In this document: piece by piece, positions 1 to 6,953 of the stretch
How positions within the stretch are numbered: position 1 is the stretch's first letter
Layout of the letters: each line of letters starts with the position of its first letter
Assembly (NCBI GenBank): GCA_900551975.1
Contig: URYA01000002.1
Location: 1-34,087 of the forward strand
Reading direction: 5' to 3'
From: an uncultured Collinsella sp.
Lineage (GTDB): Bacteria; Actinomycetota; Coriobacteriia; Coriobacteriales; Coriobacteriaceae
Length of the DNA: 34,087 nt
Notes under the pieces: model-generated
The model's input: only the letters and a program-made list of their open reading frames with translations
What the model was told of the DNA's origin: nothing
Database searches by the model: none
Made by a program: the position numbers and the translations under genes

Positions 1-22
1 CACCATACATGCATAACGCTCC

Positions 23-66
23 AAAGGGGGCCGCCCTCACCGATGCGCGAGGCCGGCCCCCTTTGC
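23..66. terminator. Rho-independent terminator of an upstream gene
   Basis: A 10-bp GC-rich stem (AAAGGGGGCC at 23-32 with GGCCCCCTTT at 55-64) is followed by a short pyrimidine-rich stretch on the + strand. It has A and T runs on its two sides and could work in both directions. The gene it serves lies outside the window. Confidence 0.6.
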
Positions 67-78
67 CATTTTGCCTGA

Positions 79-117
79 TAAAACCTACCAAAATAAACCT
101 GTCCCTTTTTGGTAAGT
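79..117. repeat. GGGACAG-family hairpin, AAACCTRCCA subtype
   Basis: The left arm TAAAACCTACCA (79-90) is followed by a 19-nt interior, AAATAAACCTGTCCCTTTT, and a partial right arm TGGTAAGT (110-117). A second copy at 33094-33136 has the same interior apart from its last nucleotides and perfect 12-nt arms. This copy therefore looks like one whose right arm has decayed. The interior carries CTGTCCC, the word shared by the other intergenic hairpins of this window. Confidence 0.6.
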
Positions 118-165
118 CACTTTCCCGCCTGCCAAAGACACACGTAAGCGACATGTCCATGAGGG

Positions 166-171
166 TATAAT
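166..171 (+). promoter_or_regulatory. Putative -10 element of the nfnAB operon
   Basis: A perfect TATAAT lies about 106 bases upstream of the first gene of the + strand operon. No good -35 hexamer is visible at 17 bases, so the promoter call rests on the -10 alone. Transcription from here would give a leader of roughly 100 nucleotides. Confidence 0.45.
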
Positions 172-175
172 TTGC

Positions 176-216
176 ACCGTATGTCTGCACAACGCCTGTG
201 CGCGTACGGTTTTATT
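176..216 (+). promoter_or_regulatory. Leader hairpin with U-rich tail, possible attenuator
   Basis: ACCGTA (176-181) pairs with TACGGT (205-210), and GCACA (187-191) with TGTGC (197-201) forms an inner stem. TTTATT follows immediately. The structure lies between the TATAAT and the nfnA start, where it would fold in the leader transcript. It resembles an intrinsic terminator in a 5' leader. No competing antiterminator was worked out, so a regulatory role is inference. Confidence 0.35.
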
Positions 217-276
217 CGGGCTACCGTCCATTTCCGTGGAGGCACGGTTCGGCGGCCCTAACAAGAGAGGGGTTCT

Positions 277-1116
277 ATGTATAAGATCCTGGAGAAGACG
301 CAGTTCTCGGAGAAGGTGTTCAAGTTCCGCATCGAGGCGCCCGCAATCGCCAAGCATGCGCACGCTGGACAGTTCCTCATGGTTCGCGCCAACGAGACGG
401 GCGAGCGCGTCCCGTTTACCCTGGCCGGCTGGAACGGTGACGAGGGCTGGGTCGAGTTCATCTTCATGGTGATCGGCAAGACCACCGAAATGCTTTCCAC
501 CTACGAGGCCGGCGAGTCGCTGCGCGACGTCGTGGGCCCGCTGGGCGTTCCCACCGAGATGGCCGAGGGCCCCTGCGCCGTCATTGGCGGCGGCGTCGGC
601 CTGGCAATTGCCTTCCCGGTCGCCAAGCACCTGGTCGAGACCGGCCACGAGGTGCACGCCATCATGGGCGCCCGCACCAAGGACCTCCTGCTTATGGAGG
701 ACCAGTTCCGCGAGCTCCTCGACGAGGACCACATCCACATCACCACTGACGACGGCTCCTACGGCGAGCAGGGCGTTGTCACCGCTCCGCTGGAGCGCCT
801 GCTGCAGGACAAGGCCGTGAGCCAGGTCTTCTGCGTCGGCCCCGTTCCGATGATGAAGTTCTCGACCCTCACCGCCCAGAAATACGACACCCCCATCACC
901 GCGTCCCTCAACCCCATCATGGTTGACGGCACCGGCATGTGCGGCTGCTGCCGCGTCGAGGTGGGCGGCGTGACCAAGTTCGCTTGCGTCGACGGCCCCG
1001 ACTTCGATGCCACCCTGGTCGACTGGGATGACCTTCGTGCCCGCCAGGCCGCTTACCGTTCCGAAGAGGGCGAGTCCCTCAAGGCCTATGAGGAAAAGAG
1101 CTGCGCATGCCACTAG
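277..1116 (+). CDS. nfnA: NfnA-type FAD/NAD(P)- and [2Fe-2S]-binding oxidoreductase subunit
   Basis: This 279-residue protein belongs to the ferredoxin reductase-like family of PyrK, sulfide dehydrogenase and the small subunit of NADH-dependent ferredoxin:NADP+ oxidoreductase. The N-terminal part is the FAD-binding barrel, with ERVPFTLAGW around residues 46-55. The middle is the nucleotide-binding fold, with IGGGVGLA around 102-109. Cysteines 222, 224, 225 and 237 form the usual C-terminal [2Fe-2S] motif. AGAGGGG just before the ATG is the ribosome binding site. The stop overlaps the next gene by 10 bases, so the two subunits are probably coupled in translation. Pairing with a GltA-like flavoprotein favours NfnA over PyrK, because no pyrimidine gene is nearby. 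The electron-bifurcating reaction is known for the family and inferred here. Confidence 0.85.
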   Translation: MYKILEKTQFSEKVFKFRIEAPAIAKHAHAGQFLMVRANETGERVPFTLAGWNGDEGWVEFIFMVIGKTTEMLSTYEAGESLRDVVGPLGVPTEMAEGPCAVIGGGVGLAIAFPVAKHLVETGHEVHAIMGARTKDLLLMEDQFRELLDEDHIHITTDDGSYGEQGVVTAPLERLLQDKAVSQVFCVGPVPMMKFSTLTAQKYDTPITASLNPIMVDGTGMCGCCRVEVGGVTKFACVDGPDFDATLVDWDDLRARQAAYRSEEGESLKAYEEKSCACH

Positions 1117-2516
1117 TTAACGGTCGTTTCATTGCCGATATGAAGTCGCCCCGCACCCCCGATAACGAGGAGCCGGCTGCCGAGCGCGCCTGCGACTTCC
1201 GCCCCGTCGACAAGGGCTTCACCGAGGAGATGGCGCTGGCCGAGGCCGAGCGCTGCCTCAACTGCAAGAAGCCGTTCTGTGTTGAGGGCTGCCCCGTCAA
1301 CATCAACATCCCCCGCTTTATCGAGCAGATCCGCGCGAAGGACTTCGGCGGCGCTCTCGATACCATCCGCGAGGACTCCATGCTTCCCGCCATCTGCGGC
1401 CGCGTCTGCCCGCAGGAGAACCAGTGCGAGGGCAAGTGCATCCGTGGTAAGAAGTCCGAGCCCGTGGCCATCGGCCAGCTCGAGCGCTTCCTGGGTGACC
1501 GCCCCGAGCTCGCCTCTACGCCCAAGATGGCCCCCAAGAACGGCAAGAAGGTCGCTGTCGTCGGCTCTGGCCCGTCCGGCATCACCTGCGCCGGCGAGCT
1601 CGCCCGTAACGGCTTTGACGTCACCGTCTTTGAGGCCTTCTTTACCGGCGGCGGCGTGCTGGTCTACGGCATCCCCGAGTTCCGTCTGCCCAAGGCAGTC
1701 GTCAAGCGCGAGATTGACGGCCTGGAGGACATGGGCGTCAAGTTTGAGTACAACTCCGTCGTGGGCAACATGGCCACGGCCGAAGAGCTGTTCGAGCAGG
1801 GCTTCGACGCCATCTACGTGGCGACCGGCGCAGGCCTGCCCAAGTTCCTCAACGTCCCCGGCGAGAACCTGCCCAACGTCTTCTTCGCCAACGAGTACCT
1901 CACCCGCGTGAACCTGATGAAGGCCAACAAGTTCCCCGAGTACGACACCCCCACCAAGCACGGCAAGAACGTCGTTGTCTTTGGTGGCGGCAACGTGGCT
2001 ATGGACGCCGTCCGTACCGCCAAGCGTCTGGGCGCCGAGCACGCCATCATCGCTTACCGCCGTACCGAGGACGAGATGCCCTGCCGTCGTGCCGAGCTGC
2101 ACCACGCCAAGGCCGAGGGCGTCGAGGTTCTGCCGCTTGTCTCCCCGCTCGAGTTTGTCGCTGGCGAAGACGGCTCCGTGTGCGCCGTCAAGGTCCAGAA
2201 GATGGAGCTCGGCGAGCCCGACGAGTCCGGCCGTCGTCGCCCGGTGCCCATCGAGGGCGCCATCGAGGAGATCCCCTGCGACGTCGCTATTTCGGCTATC
2301 GGCACCAACGCCAACCCCTTCGCAAAGAAGATCGGCGGCAAGATGGAGCTCAACAAGTGGGGCTACATCGTCGCCGACGAGGAGACCGGCCAGACCACCG
2401 ATCCCCGCATCTGGGCCGGCGGCGACATCGTCACCGGTGCCGCTACGGTCATTCTGGCGATGGGCGCTGGCAAGAAGGCCGCCGCTTCCATCACCAAGAG
2501 CCTGCTGGGCGAGTAA
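1107..2516 (+). CDS. nfnB: NfnB / GltA-type NADPH-dependent oxidoreductase (glutamate synthase small-subunit family)
   Basis: This 469-residue protein has the layout of the glutamate synthase beta subunit family. An N-terminal helical domain with two [4Fe-4S] cysteine sets (CLNCKKPFC..GCP near residues 50-65, then CGRVCPQENQCEGKC near 97-111) is followed by two Rossmann folds, GSGPSG around 150 and GGGNVA around 295. The gene overlaps nfnA by 10 bases, and AGGAAAAGAG inside the nfnA 3' end serves as its ribosome binding site. Together the pair would exchange electrons between NADH, reduced ferredoxin and NADPH, as in clostridial NfnAB, which suits a fermenting anaerobe. The alternative, a true glutamate synthase small subunit, is less likely because no large GltB subunit is adjacent. 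A strong terminator follows. Confidence 0.85.
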   Translation: MPLVNGRFIADMKSPRTPDNEEPAAERACDFRPVDKGFTEEMALAEAERCLNCKKPFCVEGCPVNINIPRFIEQIRAKDFGGALDTIREDSMLPAICGRVCPQENQCEGKCIRGKKSEPVAIGQLERFLGDRPELASTPKMAPKNGKKVAVVGSGPSGITCAGELARNGFDVTVFEAFFTGGGVLVYGIPEFRLPKAVVKREIDGLEDMGVKFEYNSVVGNMATAEELFEQGFDAIYVATGAGLPKFLNVPGENLPNVFFANEYLTRVNLMKANKFPEYDTPTKHGKNVVVFGGGNVAMDAVRTAKRLGAEHAIIAYRRTEDEMPCRRAELHHAKAEGVEVLPLVSPLEFVAGEDGSVCAVKVQKMELGEPDESGRRRPVPIEGAIEEIPCDVAISAIGTNANPFAKKIGGKMELNKWGYIVADEETGQTTDPRIWAGGDIVTGAATVILAMGAGKKAAASITKSLLGE

Positions 2517-2544
2517 TCACCCTCAGCGCTAGCCATCAAACGGC

Positions 2545-2583
2545 AAAGTCCCCGTCGAGCACACGCCCGGCGGGGACTTTTTT
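2545..2583 (+). terminator. Rho-independent terminator of nfnAB
   Basis: AAAGTCCCCG (2545-2554) pairs with CGGGGACTTT (2571-2580) and the run of six T residues ends at 2583. It starts 28 bases after the nfnB stop. Confidence 0.85.
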
Positions 2584-2599
2584 CTATGCCGGTCGACCG

Positions 2600-2634
2600 A
2601 CCACCACAAAGGGGACAGGCGCCTTTGTGGTGGT
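2600..2634. repeat. GGGACAG-family hairpin, ACCACCACAAAGG subtype
   Basis: ACCACCACAAAGG (2600-2612) and CCTTTGTGGTGGT (2622-2634) are perfect 13-nt inverted arms around GGACAGGCG. The copies at 4929-4963 and 8365-8399 have the same arms around TGCCTGTCC, so this copy is in the opposite orientation to them. Confidence 0.85.
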
Positions 2635-2655
2635 TTGGGGTCTGGCTGGTCGGTT

Positions 2656-2714
2656 TGTCTCGATCTGTAACAGGTAGGCCACGTTGAGTCCCGTAGCTGT
2701 TACAGATTGAGACA
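2656..2714. repeat. TGTCTCRATCTGTAACA hairpin, copy A
   Basis: The left arm TGTCTCGATCTGTAACA (2656-2672) and right arm TGTTACAGATTGAGACA (2698-2714) are inverted with one G-T change, around a 25-nt interior. This is the first of three tandem units with a period of about 81 bases in the convergent spacer between nfnB and the surface protein gene. Confidence 0.85.
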
Positions 2715-2735
2715 TTGTGCGAACATCCGCCTGTT

Positions 2736-2794
2736 CATCTCAATCTGTAACAGTAAGAGGCAAAATTCCTTGCTACGTGTTACAGATCGAGACA
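2736..2794. repeat. TGTCTCRATCTGTAACA hairpin, copy B
   Basis: The left arm ends CTCAATCTGTAACA (to 2752) and the right arm is TGTTACAGATCGAGACA (2778-2794). The interior is again 25 nt but differs in sequence from copy A. A 21-nt gap separates the right arm of A from the left arm of B. Confidence 0.85.
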
Positions 2795-2816
2795 TTGCGC
2801 CGGCGGTCAGACGATT

Positions 2817-2875
2817 CATCTAAACCTGTAACATCTAGGGCCGTTTTGGACGGTCAGGTGTTACAGGTTGAGATT
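2817..2875. repeat. TGTCTCRATCTGTAACA hairpin, copy C (diverged)
   Basis: The left arm contains TCTAAACCTGTAACA (2819-2833) and the right arm TGTTACAGGTTGAGA (2859-2873). The CCTG/CAGG change relative to A and B is matched on both sides, so the pairing is kept. The interior is again 25 nt. Confidence 0.8.
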
Positions 2876-2910
2876 TTGCTGAGGGCGAGGATGGGAGCCG
2901 TCACCAAAAC

Positions 2911-4902
2911 TTAGCGCTTGCGGCGCTTGGTTGCGGCGAGACCGGCAGCGGCGACGGTTGCACCGGCGATACCCAGGGCAGCAGTCGTCATCGTGGTGGT
3001 ATCCCCCGTGGCAACCAGGACAGCATCGGACTTTTTGGCCGGCGTGGCTTTCTCAACCGTCTTGGTCGTGGTGGTGGTCGTGGTCGGCTTGGCCGCGGGT
3101 TTGGCCGCGGGCTTGGTCTCGGGCTTCACCTCAGGCTGCGGTGTCGGCTTGGGATCCGGCGTAGGCTGCGGATCGGGAGCCGGCGTGGCCTCGGGCGTAA
3201 ACGTCAGATCGGTGTTGAGCCACAGGGTTTCGATCCAGCCGCTCTCGGGATCAACTACACTCGCTTCGCCCATCTGGTAGCCGCACTCCTGGCCGTTGAT
3301 CACCAGCTTGGTATTGGGCGTAAAGTAGAAACCGCGCGCCGGCTTAAAGTACAGGCCGTAACGATAGGTCACGCCAGGCTTAAAGGCGTCGATGTGGTTC
3401 GTGATGTTCTGATCCCAGAACTCCTGAGAGTTCACTTCGCTGCCGTCGATACCCGTCCAGTACTCACACTGAAGAAGGGAGTTGGAGCCCGTCGGAACAT
3501 TCGCCGTAAAGACCGGCTTATCGCCCGCCTTGAAGGTGGTCGTGGCGCCGTTGATCTCGATAACGTCGATGGCCCGCCATTCGTCGATCGGCTGCTCGCA
3601 CAGCATATTGTCAGCGTTTGGCGCGAAGACGCCGTTGACGGTCTTGATGTGGTGCGCCCAATGACCGTTGACGTTCATTTCGCAGTCATCAGCCACGGTA
3701 TTGTCGCCCTTGAGCCTCAGCTCGACGGAATACATGTAGAACTTACCCTCTTCGAAGTGGTCAATCTTCTTCATGCCCGGCGCGTACTTTGCGGGATCGG
3801 AATACCAGAAGGCAACGGGTGCCGACTCCCCGGATTCCATATCGAGCTCCATTTCCTCCCAGCACTCGTAGGCGATCTCGTACTTGTCGGCATCGGCAGC
3901 GGGGATCGTCGCGGTCGCGCGGGGCGCCTCGCCGGGCGCGTAGTCGGTCTTCACGTCGTTGACGTCCAGGTTATGGAGGGCTTCGTTTTCCGATGCAACA
4001 AGCGTAATTTCGCTATTGATGGCATAGCGGAGATGATAGTCGTCCCTGGTTTCGTTGACGGTAATCGAGCTGCCCGCGTAGCTGTTGTCACCTTCATAGT
4101 CGGTGCCATAGTCAGTTCCGGTATACGTCAGTGCCGCGCCAATATAAAGAACCTCATTGCGCGTGAGTCGATACGAGCCGCCTGACGCGCCACCCGTAAA
4201 GGTCAGCGTCAGCCTCATGTGATCGTCAACAGGCTCAAAGTGAGCCGTCACATCGGACATAGATGTGTCCTGGACTTCAGCCAGGGTGCCCGAAACAGCA
4301 TCGGCCCGGTAGTACTTGGTTTCGACAAGTTCGCAGAGCGGCTCATCCGGCATGCCACCCTCAACATCGGGAAAATCATAGGTGTACGACTGACCCTTTT
4401 CGAGCGTGATGTTGTCCGGAAGCACGCAGTCCGTGTAGTGGGAAACCACGGTCGTATTGACCCTAACGCCGCTCCCGCCTGTCACATCGGTCACGCCACA
4501 GGGCATGATGGCGTCGCTTGTCGGCGTGGCGGAGGTGTCGCTGGGAGTGTTTTGCTCAGCGGGTGCCGCATCGCTAGATTCATCGGTGGTGTCAGCCGGA
4601 GTCGTCTGCTGAGGTTCAGCGACGGTTTGTGCCGTCGGAGCAGCATCAGTTGCAGGCGCGGTCACCGGAACCGCATCCTCCGCAACCGCCGGAGTCGCTG
4701 GAGTCGCAGCAACCTCACCCGCCACGGCATCCGGATCCGCGCACTCGGTCGCCAGCGCCAAACTCGGCAGCAACAGCTGGCCAACCATAAGCGCGCACGC
4801 GCCGACGCTCGCAATCCTCACACCCACGCAGCGCCAAGTACCGTGGACCAACGAGCAGGTGCGTTCGCGCTGGGTCTCCTTATTAAAGTGGCTTCCGTTC
4901 AT
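2911..4902 (-). CDS. Large secreted, probably sortase-anchored surface protein
   Basis: I do not recognise the mature domains of this 663-residue protein. The signal peptide ends near residue 51 (ALA) and carries CSLVHGTW at 16-23. The same motif sits at the same positions in the gene at 5102-6736, although the mature proteins are unrelated. The body is acidic and rich in Thr and Asp, and may contain beta-sandwich repeats. A Pro-rich stalk (repeated PDP, PTP and KPAAKP units) and a run of Thr lead to LVATGD, a hydrophobic segment and KRRKR. That is a cell-wall sorting signal with V in place of P of LPxTG. The ATG at 4902 was chosen because AAGGAGG lies 5 bases upstream. The longer in-frame reading would translate the hairpin at 4929-4963. 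A role as adhesin or stalk protein is inference. Confidence 0.75.
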   Translation of the reverse strand: MNGSHFNKETQRERTCSLVHGTWRCVGVRIASVGACALMVGQLLLPSLALATECADPDAVAGEVAATPATPAVAEDAVPVTAPATDAAPTAQTVAEPQQTTPADTTDESSDAAPAEQNTPSDTSATPTSDAIMPCGVTDVTGGSGVRVNTTVVSHYTDCVLPDNITLEKGQSYTYDFPDVEGGMPDEPLCELVETKYYRADAVSGTLAEVQDTSMSDVTAHFEPVDDHMRLTLTFTGGASGGSYRLTRNEVLYIGAALTYTGTDYGTDYEGDNSYAGSSITVNETRDDYHLRYAINSEITLVASENEALHNLDVNDVKTDYAPGEAPRATATIPAADADKYEIAYECWEEMELDMESGESAPVAFWYSDPAKYAPGMKKIDHFEEGKFYMYSVELRLKGDNTVADDCEMNVNGHWAHHIKTVNGVFAPNADNMLCEQPIDEWRAIDVIEINGATTTFKAGDKPVFTANVPTGSNSLLQCEYWTGIDGSEVNSQEFWDQNITNHIDAFKPGVTYRYGLYFKPARGFYFTPNTKLVINGQECGYQMGEASVVDPESGWIETLWLNTDLTFTPEATPAPDPQPTPDPKPTPQPEVKPETKPAAKPAAKPTTTTTTTKTVEKATPAKKSDAVLVATGDTTTMTTAALGIAGATVAAAGLAATKRRKR

Positions 4903-4928
4903 AACGGCCTCCTTGGTCGAAAGGCTAC

Positions 4929-4963
4929 ACCACCACAAAGGTGCCTGTCCCCTTTGTGGTGGT
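4929..4963. repeat. GGGACAG-family hairpin, ACCACCACAAAGG subtype
   Basis: Perfect 13-nt arms (4929-4941 and 4951-4963) surround TGCCTGTCC. It lies just upstream of the surface protein gene at 2911-4902, between a TTGACA and the ribosome binding site. Confidence 0.85.
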
Positions 4964-4980
4964 CCTGTACAACCAAGATG

Positions 4981-4986
4981 TGTCAA
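4981..4986 (-). promoter_or_regulatory. TTGACA -35-like element upstream of surface protein gene
   Basis: The - strand reads TTGACA here, 79 bases before the start codon at 4902. Seventeen bases downstream, where a -10 would sit, the hairpin 4929-4963 begins, and no TATAAT-like hexamer is seen. This may be a promoter disrupted by the repeat, or coincidence. Confidence 0.25.
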
Positions 4987-4993
4987 ATGACTC

Positions 4994-5031
4994 TATACGC
5001 CTAGGTTCGTAGATGCGAACCTAGGCGTATA
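4994..5031. repeat. Perfect 16-bp palindrome with 6-nt loop
   Basis: TATACGCCTAGGTTCG (4994-5009) and CGAACCTAGGCGTATA (5016-5031) pair without a mismatch around TAGATG. It lies between the two surface protein genes. No T run follows on either strand, so it is not a typical intrinsic terminator. It is unlike the other repeats in the window. Confidence 0.8.
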
Positions 5032-5049
5032 CCTGCGGAAATACAAAGA

Positions 5050-5083
5050 GCCGCCGCAAGGGCATTTATGCCCACGCGGCGGC
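5050..5083 (-). terminator. Terminator-like hairpin after the second surface protein gene
   Basis: GCCGCCGC (5050-5057) pairs with GCGGCGGC (5076-5083), and GGGCA with TGCCC forms an inner stem. On the - strand it is followed by TCTTTGTATTT, a weak U-rich tail, 18 bases past the stop of the gene at 5102. Confidence 0.65.
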
Positions 5084-5101
5084 TGAAAATGGCTATGAAA
5101 G

Positions 5102-6736
5102 CTAGCGGTTGCGGCGCTTGGACGCGACGAAGCCGGCGCCGATGACGGACGCACCGGCGATGCCGAGTGCAGCTGCCGCCGTCGCGGCGTTGTCGCCCGT
5201 GGCGGCCAGAACACCGGAAGCGCTTTTGGTGCCGGCGGCAGTCTTGGTCGTAACGGTCTTGGTAACCGCCATGGTGGTCTTTGCGTCCTTATCTACGGGC
5301 TTGGGGTCAGGCTTCTGCTCGGGATTGGGCATAGGATCGGGATCGGGCTCCGGTGTCGGCTCGGGCTCCGGTGTCGGCTCCGGCTCCTGCCCGTCTCCAA
5401 AATCAATCACTACATCATGGGCGACCTCGGCAGAACCGACGATATCCGTAATAGCAGACGAACCGGCAACACCGACGACCTGCCCGTTCTGGGAGCTCAG
5501 CCATTTCCCCGTATCAACAACCTTTTTCACATCGCGCACGGCACCATCCGTCGGAGTCGTAATCATCGCGCGCCCGTGCAAATTGTTCACGCTCAAATCA
5601 ATCCTCGCGGCACGGAACAGCGTCGCAGTCGCGTCGTTGCAGTTGATCGCATAGATTCCCGCAGTCGCGCCCGAAGCCTCAATCTTCGATTTGCGAATCT
5701 TGATACGAGGCGTTTCCGACCCGGTGTTTGCCTCTGCCATGATTCCAAAACTTTGATTGCGGACGGCATCGATGCCGTTTGCAGAAGACAGGCTTCGAGA
5801 CGTAAGATTCGACTCCTCGACAAGCATCCACACCGCACCGCTTTGCGAACGCGCGCTGATGCCCGCCGAGAGCGAAGCCGCACTGCCGGCGGAAAGCGCG
5901 ACATCGGCTCCGTTGACGATTTTCATGAGGGTATTCTTTTTGATACCGACCGTATTGATGCACACGGAAACCTGCCAGGCATCGGCTGTCTTGATCGACA
6001 GGTTGGCGGCATCGATCGTGACGTCGCCCCCGTGCACGGAGACATAATCCGGTTCTTCCTGCTCGCTTTCCTGAGCAGCGTGTCTACTGGGAAGGTTATC
6101 GGCAAAGATACCGTAGGTGCCCACCGTTGGACGCCAAGATCCTTCCGCCGATTTTGCCTCGATTTTGACATCGGCGCCCTTATCGATCGTCACGCTGCCG
6201 GCCGTCGCGCGAATGCCCGTCGCACTGTTCACTGCGCCCGAAGCCGTCACGTTGACATTGGCGCCTCTGATGGTCACATCGCCACCTGCATTGCCGTCGC
6301 CTTCCGCCGCAATCACATCGGTCTGAGCCGTCGCATTAAGGGTGCCATCGCCGGTAATGGCAAGGTTGCCGTTCTTGACAGCAATGGCGCTCTGCCCGGC
6401 GTCGGCCGTGACGGTGTTGGTGCCCGTCACGCCGATGGTGAGGTTACCCTTGGCGCCGATGGAGCCGCCGTCGTAGCCGTTGAGCTTCATGTCGTCAGCG
6501 CCATCCCAGGACCAGGTTCCTGCCTCGTCGCCGGCAGCGGTGCCCGCGTCGTACTGCGTGCCGCCCACGTTGACCCAGTCGGCGGCGAGCGCCACGCTCG
6601 GCAGCAACAGCTGGCCGGCCATGAGCGCGCAAGCCCCCGCGCAAGCAAGTTTTGCGCCCACGCGGCGCCACGTTCCATGAGAGAGCGAGCACGCGCGGCC
6701 GTGGTCGATTGGGTTGTCATGGATTTGCTTTCGCAT
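5102..6736 (-). CDS. Secreted beta-helix-like surface protein with LAATG sorting signal
   Basis: The protein has 544 residues. Residues 1-51 form a signal peptide (CSLSHGTW at 16-23, ending VALA) nearly the same as that of the neighbour at 2911-4902. The mature part begins with a domain that has WSWDG and then many short Gly/Asp/Asn-rich turns such as GNLTI, GNLAI, GDVTI and GSVTI. This pattern is typical of right-handed beta-helix proteins and of the Cthe_2159-type carbohydrate-binding family. A PEPTPEP-type stalk follows, then VLAATGD, a hydrophobic segment and KRRNR, which is a sorting signal of the LAxTG class used by class E sortases. The start at 6736 has AAGGAGG 5 bases upstream. The gene is divergent from a membrane-LuxR regulator, which may control it. 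Carbohydrate binding is inference. Confidence 0.75.
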   Translation of the reverse strand: MRKQIHDNPIDHGRACSLSHGTWRRVGAKLACAGACALMAGQLLLPSVALAADWVNVGGTQYDAGTAAGDEAGTWSWDGADDMKLNGYDGGSIGAKGNLTIGVTGTNTVTADAGQSAIAVKNGNLAITGDGTLNATAQTDVIAAEGDGNAGGDVTIRGANVNVTASGAVNSATGIRATAGSVTIDKGADVKIEAKSAEGSWRPTVGTYGIFADNLPSRHAAQESEQEEPDYVSVHGGDVTIDAANLSIKTADAWQVSVCINTVGIKKNTLMKIVNGADVALSAGSAASLSAGISARSQSGAVWMLVEESNLTSRSLSSANGIDAVRNQSFGIMAEANTGSETPRIKIRKSKIEASGATAGIYAINCNDATATLFRAARIDLSVNNLHGRAMITTPTDGAVRDVKKVVDTGKWLSSQNGQVVGVAGSSAITDIVGSAEVAHDVVIDFGDGQEPEPTPEPEPTPEPDPDPMPNPEQKPDPKPVDKDAKTTMAVTKTVTTKTAAGTKSASGVLAATGDNAATAAAALGIAGASVIGAGFVASKRRNR

Positions 6737-6766
6737 GTGAGCCTCCTTGTCGTAAGGGGTGCTTCT

Positions 6767-6781
6767 GTAACACCATGTTAC
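6767..6781. promoter_or_regulatory. GTAACA-N3-TGTTAC palindrome, candidate operator
   Basis: GTAACA (6767-6772), CCA and TGTTAC (6776-6781) form a compact palindrome 30 bases upstream of the surface protein start, in the divergent spacer with the LuxR gene. The half-site equals the inner end of the arms of the TGTCTCRATCTGTAACA hairpins. Binding by the adjacent LuxR protein is only a suggestion from position. Confidence 0.35.
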
Positions 6782-6953
6782 GGGAAGATAGCCGGATCCC
6801 GGGGCACAAATTCTCAAGTGGCGCATCTGCCAGCGCAAAAGGCAACGAGCGCGCAATCGCCGAGGAAGGGGTCTTCGCTTTCCAAAGGCCCGCCCATACC
6901 ATCCTGGTCTACAATCGAGGAAACGGTTATTCCGTCCACCCAAAGGACCGTTC

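Noticed and set aside
277..1116. PyrK (dihydroorotate dehydrogenase electron transfer subunit)
   Set aside because: The family is the same, but the overlapping partner is a GltA/NfnB protein, and no pyrD or other pyrimidine gene is adjacent.
2656..2875. CRISPR array
   Set aside because: The repeated units are inverted rather than direct, the unit arms vary, there are only three units, and no cas gene is present.
4902..4986. N-terminal extension of the surface protein at 2911-4902
   Set aside because: The added residues are a translation of the hairpin repeat, and the internal ATG has a near-perfect ribosome binding site and begins a proper signal peptide.
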